Source: Croceibacterium_A sp035555595 (GTDB lineage Bacteria; Pseudomonadota; Alphaproteobacteria; Sphingomonadales; Sphingomonadaceae). From it: a stretch of 64,000 bases of DNA. This document shows positions 48,984 through 56,849 of this stretch, one piece after another; the stretch's first letter is position 1; each line of letters begins with the position of its first letter. The notes under the pieces were generated by a model. That model was not told where the DNA came from. It did no database searches and saw nothing but the letters and a program-made list of their open reading frames with translations. A program made the translations under genes and the position numbers. The DNA is taken from the NCBI GenBank assembly GCA_035555595.1, contig DATMGK010000043.1, positions 11,558 through 75,557 of the forward strand, read 5' to 3'.

Positions 48984-49643
48984 TCAGAAGCGCCAGCCCA
49001 CGCCCGCCATCACCTGATGGCGATCGGTATCGATGTCGAAACGGTCGCTGTCGGCAACGCCGTCAGCTTCAAAGTCGATCTCGCCACGGCTGTAGTTGGT
49101 GTAGCGATATTCGATCTTGGCAAAGGCGTTGCTGCCGAACTTCTGTTCGACACCCGCGCCCACGCGCCAGCCGTTAACATCCAGGTTTTCATCGTAATTG
49201 GTGGTGCCATCGGTGCCGATGAAGTTGTATCGACCAAAGCTGTAGCCGCCCTTGCCGTAAACCAGCGTGGTGGGGGTTGCCTTGAAGCCGACGCGACCAC
49301 CGACATAGATGTCCCGGCCGGCATCAACGGTGCCAAGGCCGAAGTTGGTGTAGGGATCGCTATAGCTGGAATCCGCCGTGGAATCGGTCAGTTCCGCCTC
49401 TGCACCCACAACCATCGAACCCATGTCGGCATCATAACCGATGCCCACACCGTAAAGCAGACCTTCGGAATTCTGGTCGAGGTCGACATTCACGCCATCG
49501 TCTTGCGAGCTGCCAGCCTGGTTCCTGTCATATCCGGCTACGCCGGCGATCCAGGGGCCGGAGAACTCCGTATCCTGCGCCATGGCGGGGACGGCGATCA
49601 CGGCCGCACCGGCGGCCAGCAGGATTGCGAAACGCGTTTTCAT
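48984..49643 (-). CDS. outer-membrane beta-barrel protein, paralogue A
   Basis: This 219-residue protein starts at ATG 49643 (GGAG upstream) with a signal peptide ending VPAMAQD. The mature chain is made of alternating strands (SGPWIAGVAGYDRN, LLYGVGIGYDADMGSMVVG, VGGRVGFKATPTTLVYGKGG) and ends with Phe in DTDRHQVMAGVGWRF, the barrel-insertion signal. This is the eight-stranded OmpA/Omp25-like type. A paralogue lies at 59 kb with the same ending. It probably functions as an abundant surface protein; no enzymatic motif. Confidence 0.9.
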   Translation of the reverse strand: MKTRFAILLAAGAAVIAVPAMAQDTEFSGPWIAGVAGYDRNQAGSSQDDGVNVDLDQNSEGLLYGVGIGYDADMGSMVVGAEAELTDSTADSSYSDPYTNFGLGTVDAGRDIYVGGRVGFKATPTTLVYGKGGYSFGRYNFIGTDGTTNYDENLDVNGWRVGAGVEQKFGSNAFAKIEYRYTNYSRGEIDFEADGVADSDRFDIDTDRHQVMAGVGWRF

Positions 49644-49921
49644 TGTAAGCTCCAATCATTCAAACCCCACGGCGCGTTGGCCGTGGAACCGCATAAATGG
49701 GGATTGATCGGCAGAAGTTTCATTAACCTAACACAACGAAAATATTGATGTTTTTTCGCCACACTTGCATCGACCAACTGTTGACGCAGGTCGACCAGCG
49801 GCAGGAACGAAACAGGGAAAACAGGGTTCGCGCGTCGCGCGCACAACATTTCGACGCCACAGAAACACGATTGGGCGGCAACCTTTGCCGTTCGCGTCAA
49901 CTCGCCCTATATGCGCCCCGA

Positions 49922-51166
49922 ATGGCCGACACTGCCCTCATGTCTATCCCCGGACAAATCGATCCGGTGCCCGTTGCACGTGACATCACGCCGCGCGCCG
50001 ATGGGCGCGTGGACCTGATCGGGCTGCCGAAGAAACGCATTGCCGAACTGTTCGCGCAAGCGGGTCTGGATGAAAAGCAGGCGAAGCTTCGCGCTAAGCA
50101 GGTATTTCACTGGCTCTATCATCGCGGTGCGACCGGGTTTGAAGCGATGACGGATATCGCCAAGACCATGCGCCCCTGGCTGACGGAACGGTTCGTTATC
50201 GGCCGGCCAGAAGTGGTGGAGGCGCAGCATTCCAATGACGGCACACGCAAATGGTTGCTCCGCACCGCCGATAGCCACGATTTTGAAATGGTATTCATCC
50301 CGGATGCCGACCGGGGGACGCTGTGCGTATCCAGCCAGGTGGGCTGCACCCTCAATTGCCGCTTCTGCCATACGGGCACCATGCGGCTGGTGCGGAACCT
50401 GACGCCGGGCGAAATCGTGGGACAGGTCATGCTGGCACGCGATGCGCTGGGAGAGTGGCCAAAGGGCAAGATGGACTTCGCCGAGGAGGAAACCGAGGCG
50501 GAATATACCGCGGACGGGCGCCTGCTTACCAACATCGTGATGATGGGCATGGGCGAACCGCTGTATAACTTCGATAACGTGCGCGACGCACTGAAGCTGG
50601 TGATGGATGGCGACGGATTGGCGCTGTCGCGCCGCCGGATCACCCTTTCCACCAGCGGCGTGGTGCCCATGATGGCACGTTGCGGGGAAGAGATTGGTGT
50701 CAACCTTGCCGTATCGCTCCACGCCACGAACAAGGACGTCCGTGACGAAATCGTGCCGCTGAACCGTAAGTTCGGCATTGAAGAACTGCTGTCCGCCTGC
50801 GCAGCCTATCCCGGTGCATCGAACGCGCGGCGCATCACGTTTGAATACGTGATGTTGAAGGACAAGAACGACAGCGATGACGATGCGCGCGAGTTGGTGC
50901 GGCTGATCAAGCAGTACAAGTTGCCCGCCAAGGTGAATCTGATCCCGTTCAACCCGTGGCCGGGCGCGCCCTATGAATGTTCCAGCGCGGAACGCGTGCG
51001 GCGGTTTTCCGAAATCGTGTTCGAAGGCGGTATCTCCGCGCCCGTACGCACTCCGCGCGGGCGGGACATCGATGCGGCCTGCGGCCAGCTCAAGACCGCC
51101 GCAGAAAAGAAAACCCGCGCAGAACTGGATCGGCTGGCGGCCGAAAAACAGGCTGCGCTAGGCTGA
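49922..51166 (+). CDS. rlmN: 23S rRNA/tRNA adenine-C2 methyltransferase RlmN
   Basis: The 414-residue radical SAM enzyme methylates A2503 of 23S rRNA and A37 of some tRNAs. Its 4Fe-4S cluster cysteines are Cys142, Cys146 and Cys149 in GCTLNCRFCHTGT; the C-terminal catalytic cysteine is Cys387 in GRDIDAACGQL. MGMGEPLYNFDNV and LSTSGVVPMM are further family signatures. I use ATG 49922 (MADTALMSIPGQID), which matches the sphingomonad form as I recall it; the frame is open to 49745. The flanking 278 bases before it hold no gene. Confidence 0.95.
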   Translation: MADTALMSIPGQIDPVPVARDITPRADGRVDLIGLPKKRIAELFAQAGLDEKQAKLRAKQVFHWLYHRGATGFEAMTDIAKTMRPWLTERFVIGRPEVVEAQHSNDGTRKWLLRTADSHDFEMVFIPDADRGTLCVSSQVGCTLNCRFCHTGTMRLVRNLTPGEIVGQVMLARDALGEWPKGKMDFAEEETEAEYTADGRLLTNIVMMGMGEPLYNFDNVRDALKLVMDGDGLALSRRRITLSTSGVVPMMARCGEEIGVNLAVSLHATNKDVRDEIVPLNRKFGIEELLSACAAYPGASNARRITFEYVMLKDKNDSDDDARELVRLIKQYKLPAKVNLIPFNPWPGAPYECSSAERVRRFSEIVFEGGISAPVRTPRGRDIDAACGQLKTAAEKKTRAELDRLAAEKQAALG

Positions 51167-51229
51167 ATTCTGCCGCCCGGCGCCTTCATTACATCCACGG
51201 GTTCAAGGTGTGACCAACCCGTCGCTCAA

Positions 51230-51262
51230 CAGTCACGAACCCTACCCGCAGCAGTCACAATC
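51230..51262 (+). promoter_or_regulatory. possible Pho box (CAGTCAC direct repeats)
   Basis: CAGTCAC occurs at 51230-51236 and again at 51252-51258, exactly 22 bases apart, which is two 11-base units as in PhoB sites. It lies about 55-80 bases before the PhoX-like gene. The match to the CTGTCAT-type unit is partial. Confidence 0.3.
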
Positions 51263-51312
51263 GTTCGATAGTCGCCATCCCTGGCAACCAACCTTTCCAG
51301 GGAATCTACAAC

Positions 51313-53766
51313 ATGAAGGGCAGCGACCTCGTCCGTTATACGGACGGTGATATCGACACCAATCTCAGCACCCAGCGTGACCTCGGCAGCATGATTGCCG
51401 AGCGTTATTCGCGCCGTCAGACGGTGCTTGGCGGCCTTGGCGCCACCGTGGCCGCCTGCCTCGGCACCTCGCTGCTGGCCGCCTGCGGCGACGGCGATCA
51501 AAGCTCTGGCGGTTCGTTCTTCGTGAATGCGGGTGAAAACGCGACCGCTTCGGCCGGACGGCTGGTTACGCTCAGCGGCAAGCTGGTTTCGGGAACGGCC
51601 AGCAGCGTGAAGTGGACGCAGGTTAGCGGCACCACGGTCGAACTGATCGGCGGCGACAGCGCTACCGCCACCTTCATCGCTCCCGCCGTCGCATCCTCCA
51701 CGCCGCTGGTATTCGAATTCAGCGCAATGGGGTCTGGCGGTCAGAGCTCTTCGCAGCGCACCACCATTACCGTGACGCCTGCCGTGCTCGGCTTCACCGC
51801 CGTTCCGCATACGCTGGCCGATATTGTCACCGTTCCTGCCGGTTACAGCGTGACCGTCATGACTCGGCTGGGCGATCCGCTCGCTGCCGGTGTGCCAGCC
51901 TATGCCAACGACGGCACCGACACCAATTTCGCCCAGCGCATCGGCGATCACGGTGACGCACTGGCCTGGTTCGGCCTCAACGCCACTGGCGCCCGCGATG
52001 ATGCCAACTCAGCGCGCGGTCTGATCGTGCAGAACTTCGAAAATCTCAACGTTCAGTACCTCCACCCCAATGGCCCGACCAGCAGCGGCGGCGTTCGCCC
52101 GGCAGCAGAAGCGATCAAGGAGATCGAAGCCCACGGCGTCGGCGTGATCGAGTATCGAGACGCGGGCAATCGCCAGTGGAGCTGGGTGCAGGACAGCACC
52201 TTCAACCGCCGCATCACCCCGAACACGCCGATGGATCTGCGCGGCCCGGTGCGCGGCAGTGATCTGGTAAAGACCGTCGCCTATCCAGCCGGCACCGCCA
52301 GCAACGGCACGATCAACAACTGCGCCAACGGGCACAGTGCCTGGGGCACGAACCTGACGTGTGAGGAAAACTGGGCCGGATACTTCCGCCGCAGCGGTGA
52401 CGATGCGGCGCGGACCCCGCGTGAGCTTTCGTCGCTGCGCCGCTATGGCGTGACGAGCAGCACCGGCAACTATTCCTGGTCGAGCGCTGGCAACGAGCCG
52501 GTGTTCCGCCGCTGGGATGCGCGTGCGACGGGCGCCTCAGCGCTGGAAGACTATCGCAACGAACCCAATACGCTGGGTTGGGTGGTAGAAATCGATCCCT
52601 ACACCCCCTCCGCCCCGCCGCGTAAGCGGACCGCGCTGGGGCGCATGGGCCATGAAGGCGCATGGCTGGGCAAGTTGACCTCCGGCAAGAAGCTGGCGGT
52701 TTACATGGGCGACGATTCCCGCCGTGAATACCTCTACAAGTTCGTTTCGGCCCAGGCATGGAACCCGGCCGATGCACAGTCGTCAGACCGGCTGGCGGTT
52801 GGCGACAAATATCTCGACAACGGAACGCTTTACGTCGCGAAGTTCAATGCCGATGGCACCGGCACCTGGCTGCCGCTGGTGTTCGGCAGCGTGCCGAACC
52901 TGCCGGCTACCGGGGGATTGCCGGAATACGTCTTCGCCGATCAGGCGGACGTTCTGGTCAACACCCGCCTTGCCGCCGACGCGGTTGGTGCAACGCCGAT
53001 GGACCGTCCGGAATGGACCGCCGCAAACCCCGTGACCGGCGAGATCTACCTGACGCTGACGAACAATAACGCAGCTGGCCGCGCACTGAACGACACAAAC
53101 GGTGCAAACCCGCGACACTACGGTGCAGTGAGGGGCAGCTCCACCAGCTATGGCAACGCAAACGGGCACATTGTGCGCCTTCGCGAAACGGGTGACGAAC
53201 CGGCAGCTACCACCTTCCAGTGGGATATCTATCTATTCGGTGCCGACTCGGCCGATGCCGGAGCGGAGGTGAACCTGTCTGGCCTTACGGCGGAGAATGA
53301 TTTCTCCAGCCCGGACGGACTGTTCTTCGGCCGTAACACCAATCCTTCGGGTCAGGTGAAGCCGCTGCTGTGGATCCAGACCGACGACGGTGCCTTCACC
53401 GATCGCACCAACAACCAGATGCTCGCCGCCCTGCCCGGCACAGTGGGCGATGGCGGTGCCCGCACCGTGACCAACACGGGCACTGGCGGTGCCACCGCCA
53501 CGCAGGCGACGTTTATCGGTGCAGCCGCAACGGCAACCACGCTGAAGCGGTTCCTTGTCGGGCCGAAGCAGTGCGAAATCACCGGCGTGGACAGTACGCC
53601 CGACGGGCGCACGCTGTTCGTCGGCATCCAACACCCTGGTGAAGACGGTGACGCCGCCGCGCCCGGCAGCAACTGGCCGCAAAGCCAGTCGGGCAACGCC
53701 ACTGGCCGCCCCCGCTCTGCCATTGTCGCCATCACCCGCAACGATGGCGGCGTGATCGGGCTCTGA
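51313..53766 (+). CDS. PhoX-family alkaline phosphatase, Tat lipoprotein with Ig-like insert
   Basis: This 817-residue protein opens with a Tat motif (RYSRRQTVLGG, residues 31-41) that also carries a lipobox LLAAC with Cys58, so it looks like a Tat-exported lipoprotein. A Gly-rich linker is followed by an Ig/PKD-like beta domain at about residues 70-155 (ASAGRLVTLSGKLVSG, SVKWTQVSGTTVEL). The rest is a PhoX/DUF839 beta-propeller with TCEENWAGYF, ALGRMGHEGAWLG and FVGIQHPGEDGD. PhoX enzymes are Ca/Fe-dependent phosphatases that free phosphate from organic esters. CAGTCAC repeats upstream may be a Pho box. Confidence 0.9.
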   Translation: MKGSDLVRYTDGDIDTNLSTQRDLGSMIAERYSRRQTVLGGLGATVAACLGTSLLAACGDGDQSSGGSFFVNAGENATASAGRLVTLSGKLVSGTASSVKWTQVSGTTVELIGGDSATATFIAPAVASSTPLVFEFSAMGSGGQSSSQRTTITVTPAVLGFTAVPHTLADIVTVPAGYSVTVMTRLGDPLAAGVPAYANDGTDTNFAQRIGDHGDALAWFGLNATGARDDANSARGLIVQNFENLNVQYLHPNGPTSSGGVRPAAEAIKEIEAHGVGVIEYRDAGNRQWSWVQDSTFNRRITPNTPMDLRGPVRGSDLVKTVAYPAGTASNGTINNCANGHSAWGTNLTCEENWAGYFRRSGDDAARTPRELSSLRRYGVTSSTGNYSWSSAGNEPVFRRWDARATGASALEDYRNEPNTLGWVVEIDPYTPSAPPRKRTALGRMGHEGAWLGKLTSGKKLAVYMGDDSRREYLYKFVSAQAWNPADAQSSDRLAVGDKYLDNGTLYVAKFNADGTGTWLPLVFGSVPNLPATGGLPEYVFADQADVLVNTRLAADAVGATPMDRPEWTAANPVTGEIYLTLTNNNAAGRALNDTNGANPRHYGAVRGSSTSYGNANGHIVRLRETGDEPAATTFQWDIYLFGADSADAGAEVNLSGLTAENDFSSPDGLFFGRNTNPSGQVKPLLWIQTDDGAFTDRTNNQMLAALPGTVGDGGARTVTNTGTGGATATQATFIGAAATATTLKRFLVGPKQCEITGVDSTPDGRTLFVGIQHPGEDGDAAAPGSNWPQSQSGNATGRPRSAIVAITRNDGGVIGL

Positions 53767-53773
53767 CTTAACG

Positions 53774-53806
53774 AACCTCCCCGGCGGCAAGGCTGCCGGG
53801 GAGGTT
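53774..53806. terminator. bidirectional terminator between phoX-like and hxlR genes
   Basis: AACCTCCCCGGC pairs perfectly with GCCGGGGAGGTT around nine bases, between converging genes; it overlaps the last two bases of the hxlR stop. Confidence 0.8.
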
Positions 53807-54236
53807 ACTCTTCAGCGTTTTCCAGATCGAACCGCTGCCGCGATGCCGCTATGGCCTCGCGATGAGTGACGGCCCATTCGCCCAGCACGGCGACAGGCGC
53901 CCTCAATGACTTACCCAATTCCGTAAGCGCGTAATCAACCCGTGGCGGAACGCTGGGCGTCACCGTGCGGCTTACCAGTCCGTCACGTTCAAGATTACGC
54001 AGGGTTCGGGTCAACATTCGCTGGCTGATCCCCGCAATCGCGCGCAGCAGCGCGTTGAACCGCATTGGGCCATCGGCAAGGTTCATCACCACCTGCATCG
54101 ACCATTTGTCACCCACCCGGGCGAGCACCTCGGTCACCGTCTGGCAGGCAGATGGAAAATGAGCGACATCAGGCACATCGGTGTGCCCAAGGGACGAAAA
54201 AGTGCCTTCTTGCGAAGGTGAGGTGACAGTTTCCAT
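53805..54236 (-). CDS. HxlR family transcriptional regulator
   Basis: This 143-residue winged-helix protein has the HxlR core: CQTVTEVLARVGDKWSMQVV, GPMRFNALLRAIAGISQRML, TRTLRNLERDGLVSRTV and the wing PPRVDYALTELG. Such regulators sense quinones, aldehydes or redox stress through cysteines and control a divergent detoxifying gene. It starts at ATG 54236 after AGGGG; although the frame is open much further, that region is the antisense of azoR. A symmetrical site lies between it and azoR. Confidence 0.9.
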   Translation of the reverse strand: METVTSPSQEGTFSSLGHTDVPDVAHFPSACQTVTEVLARVGDKWSMQVVMNLADGPMRFNALLRAIAGISQRMLTRTLRNLERDGLVSRTVTPSVPPRVDYALTELGKSLRAPVAVLGEWAVTHREAIAASRQRFDLENAEE

Positions 54237-54246
54237 ATGGCCCCTA

Positions 54247-54261
54247 GTTATTATCAGTAAC
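54247..54261. promoter_or_regulatory. HxlR-type operator
   Basis: GTTATTATCAGTAAC has 5 of 7 matching pairs with GTTA...TAAC ends, in the 42-base gap between hxlR and azoR. Position and symmetry fit a shared operator. Confidence 0.55.
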
Positions 54262-54278
54262 CAGGGATTTCCAGCGTC

Positions 54279-54875
54279 ATGAAGATTCTCCGCATCGATA
54301 CCTCCGTCACTCAGGGCGAATCCGCCAGCAGAGTGCTGACGCAGGAGATCACCGAGCATTTCCGCGAGAAGCACCCGCAGGCGGAAGTGACGGAACTGGA
54401 TTTCGCCACCGCCCCCCTGCCGCACATCGATCCCGTGACCATGGGCGCGATCCGCTTTCCCGAAGAACGGCGGGATGAGGCGATGCAAGCGGCGTTTCCG
54501 GCAGAAAGAGCGGTCCTCGACCAGTTTCTTGCATCCGACGTGGTGATCATCGGGGCGCCCATGTACAACTTCACCATCCCGTCTTCGCTGAAGGCATGGC
54601 TGGACCGGCTGGGTGTGCCCGGCGTCACGTTCAGCTATTCCGAGGCCGGCCCGGAAGGCCTCGCGGGCGGTCGACGGGTAATCGTGGTGCTGTCGCAGGG
54701 CGGCGTTTACGAAACCGATGCCCCGTTCGAACACCACCAGAGCTTTCTGCGCGACTTTTTCAGCTTCATCGGCATCGACGATGTAGAATTCATCCGTGCC
54801 GACAAGATCGGTTTCGGCCCCGAAGCACGGGAACAGTCGCTGGCGGACGCCCGGGCGGAGATCGCGCGCCTGTGA
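54279..54875 (+). CDS. azoR: FMN-dependent NADH-azoreductase
   Basis: The 198-residue flavodoxin-fold enzyme begins MKILRIDTSVTQGESASRVL and has the FMN-binding blocks IGAPMYNFTIPSSLKAWLDR and VVLSQGGVYE. AzoR enzymes reduce azo dyes and quinones with NADH and protect against thiol or quinone stress. Control by the divergent HxlR is likely. Length matches E. coli AzoR. A terminator follows. Confidence 0.95.
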   Translation: MKILRIDTSVTQGESASRVLTQEITEHFREKHPQAEVTELDFATAPLPHIDPVTMGAIRFPEERRDEAMQAAFPAERAVLDQFLASDVVIIGAPMYNFTIPSSLKAWLDRLGVPGVTFSYSEAGPEGLAGGRRVIVVLSQGGVYETDAPFEHHQSFLRDFFSFIGIDDVEFIRADKIGFGPEAREQSLADARAEIARL

Positions 54876-54931
54876 TGAAATCTTCAAGAGGGCGGCTCGC
54901 CAGCTAGCGCAAGCCGCCGATCAAACAGCTT

Positions 54932-54967
54932 AAAAGGGCGTCCCCTCAGCGTGGGGGCGCCCTTTTT
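54932..54967 (+). terminator. Rho-independent terminator
   Basis: AAAAGGGCG-CCCC pairs with GGGG-CGCCCTTTT, with one mismatch, around TCAGCGT and ends in Ts. Confidence 0.88.
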
Positions 54968-55035
54968 CGTTGCGGGCGCGGCTCGTCGCTGCCATTCGTT
55001 CGCAAGCTAATAAAAAGCGTTTTCCGGAGAGAACC

Positions 55036-56244
55036 ATGATCGAAACCGCCCTGGTTTCCTGCGACGACCATCTGGACCTGAACATGCTGCCCGCAGACGT
55101 GTGGACGCGGCGCATGTCGGCCAAATGGGGCGACCGCGCACCGCATATCGAAGTGCCTGAGCAGGGTCCCGGCCTGTGGATCGCGGACGGAGAGCGTTGG
55201 GGCATGTGGTCAGGCGCGAAAGGGCGCGGCTTTGGCCCCGGCCCGAAACCGCTGCACACCGCCTATGACCGCGGCGGGATCGACGACCTGAGCGAGTTGC
55301 GCGCCGGCAACCCCGCGCTGCGCCTTGCCGACATGGACCGCGATCAGGTGTGGGGCCATCTGGTGTTCGGCCCCGTGACATCTATCAGGACGCAGGACGA
55401 GGCATTCATGCGCGCCTGCTATGCCGCCTTCAACGACTGGCTTTACGAGGATTTCTGCAGCGCCGCGCCGGATCGGCTGATCGGCGTGGCCATGCTGCCG
55501 CCCTATCCGGAAGCCGCCTATGACGAATTGAAGCGCCTTGCCCAGCGGGGCGGCGTGCGGCAGGCGAACCTGCAAATCGCGGTGGCCGAACCTCGACTGG
55601 AAGACCCGCGCTGGGAACCGTTGTTCGATCTGCTGGAACAAAGCGGCATCGTGCTGAGCTTCCACGTCACGGTATTCCCCAAGGCAGGCGATGCGTTCGA
55701 CAAATACAAGGGCAGCCCCGGCGCGACCTTCCTCCATGCCAAGATGTTCATCGAACAGTTCCTCGATCCCTTCGTTGATCTGTTCGCGTGGGGCATTCTG
55801 GAACGGCATCCGAAGCTGAAGATCGTGATCGCCGAATCCGGCGTGGGCTGGGTTCCGTGGGTGGTGGAAGAACTGGACTATCGCCACTGGCGCCTGTGGG
55901 AATGCAAGGATTTCTGGGACGACAAGGGCGGCATCCCGCATAAGATGAAGCCTAGCGAAGTGTTCCAGCGGCAAGTTTACGGCACCTTCCAGCAAAGCCC
56001 CACGGCCATGCGCCTGACCGAGTTCTGGGGGCCGGAAAACCTGCTGTGGGCCAGCGATTATCCGCACCCGGATTCGATCTGGCCCAATTCCGTTCGGACC
56101 ATCGGGGAAACGATGGGCCATATGGACCCGGAAGCGGTGCGCGGCATCGTGGGCGGCAATGCGGCCAAGCTCTATGGGCTGGACCTGTCCAAGGCCACGG
56201 TGCGGGCGCGCCTGCCCATCGGCGGCGAGCGCGAAGCCGCCTGA
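55036..56244 (+). CDS. amidohydrolase family protein (Amidohydro_2)
   Basis: The 402-residue TIM-barrel protein has the metal-dependent hydrolase marks: SCDDHLDLN near the start, a mid-sequence LSFHVTV, IVIAESGVGWVPWVVEELDY, and the end block LLWASDYPHPDSIWPNS with the catalytic Asp. This is the ACMSD-like Amidohydro_2 family, which includes decarboxylases acting on aromatic and related acids. The substrate is unknown. ATG 55036 follows GGAG. It is followed 55 bases later by pncC on the same strand. Confidence 0.9.
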   Translation: MIETALVSCDDHLDLNMLPADVWTRRMSAKWGDRAPHIEVPEQGPGLWIADGERWGMWSGAKGRGFGPGPKPLHTAYDRGGIDDLSELRAGNPALRLADMDRDQVWGHLVFGPVTSIRTQDEAFMRACYAAFNDWLYEDFCSAAPDRLIGVAMLPPYPEAAYDELKRLAQRGGVRQANLQIAVAEPRLEDPRWEPLFDLLEQSGIVLSFHVTVFPKAGDAFDKYKGSPGATFLHAKMFIEQFLDPFVDLFAWGILERHPKLKIVIAESGVGWVPWVVEELDYRHWRLWECKDFWDDKGGIPHKMKPSEVFQRQVYGTFQQSPTAMRLTEFWGPENLLWASDYPHPDSIWPNSVRTIGETMGHMDPEAVRGIVGGNAAKLYGLDLSKATVRARLPIGGEREAA

Positions 56245-56299
56245 GGCGTGATGAAGGGCCGCCGGGGAACTGGCGGCCTGTTCCATCGGTAGTGGCCCT

Positions 56300-56809
56300 A
56301 TGGCCGAAACGCTCGATCCCGCCCTGCCCGTGGAAGTGCAGCAACAGGCGGAAACGGTGCTGGAACTGGCGCAGGCCAAAGGCCTTTGCCTTGCGACCGC
56401 CGAAAGCTGCACCGGCGGGCTGCTGTCCGCCCTGCTGACCGATGTGCCGGGACTGAGCCATGTGTTCGAACGCGGCTTCGTGGTCTATTCCGACGACGCC
56501 AAATGCGACCTGTTGGGCATTGCGCGACATACAGTGGACCGCTGCGGCGCAGTCAGCCGAGAAGTGGCGATCGAGATGGCTGGTGGCGCTTTACGCCACT
56601 CTCGCGCGGACATTGCCCTGGCCGTGACCGGTTTTGCCGGGCCTGCGGGCGAGAATGAGGAGGAAGGTCTGGTTCACTTCGCCTGTGAACGACCTGGCTG
56701 CGACCCCCTGCATCGAGAAGCCCACTTTGGCCCTATAGGGAGACAGGGCGTCCGCATCGAAGCATTGAGGACTGCTTTGCACATGCTGGAAGATACGTTG
56801 AAAGCGTGA
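56300..56809 (+). CDS. pncC: nicotinamide-nucleotide amidohydrolase (PncC, CinA C-terminal domain)
   Basis: The 169-residue protein is a stand-alone CinA C-terminal domain. It hydrolyses NMN to nicotinate mononucleotide and ammonia, recycling the NMN made by DNA ligase. Signature blocks are LATAESCTGGLLSALLTDVP, VFERGFVVYSDDAK and ALAVTGFAGPAGENEEEG. By spacing, the catalytic triad would be Ser53, Tyr63 and Lys68 (10 and 5 residues apart, as in the characterised family). It ends 40 bases before nadE, so both enzymes of NAD salvage are adjacent. Confidence 0.9.
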   Translation: MAETLDPALPVEVQQQAETVLELAQAKGLCLATAESCTGGLLSALLTDVPGLSHVFERGFVVYSDDAKCDLLGIARHTVDRCGAVSREVAIEMAGGALRHSRADIALAVTGFAGPAGENEEEGLVHFACERPGCDPLHREAHFGPIGRQGVRIEALRTALHMLEDTLKA

Positions 56810-56819
56810 CTTTATTGCA

Positions 56820-56844
56820 TTAGGTATCCCTTTCGGATACATAA
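56820..56844. promoter_or_regulatory. near-perfect dyad in front of nadE
   Basis: TTA-G-GTATCC-CTTTC-GGATAC-A-TAA: 9 of 10 pairs match, with a perfect GTATCC/GGATAC core. It ends five bases before the nadE ATG (56850), on top of where a ribosome-binding site would be, so a protein or a hairpin here would block expression. Function is inferred. Confidence 0.65.
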
Positions 56845-56849
56845 CGCAC

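Noticed and set aside
54237..54887. N-terminal extension of the HxlR frame up to 54887
   Set aside because: It is antisense to azoR; the HxlR family begins near ATG 54236.
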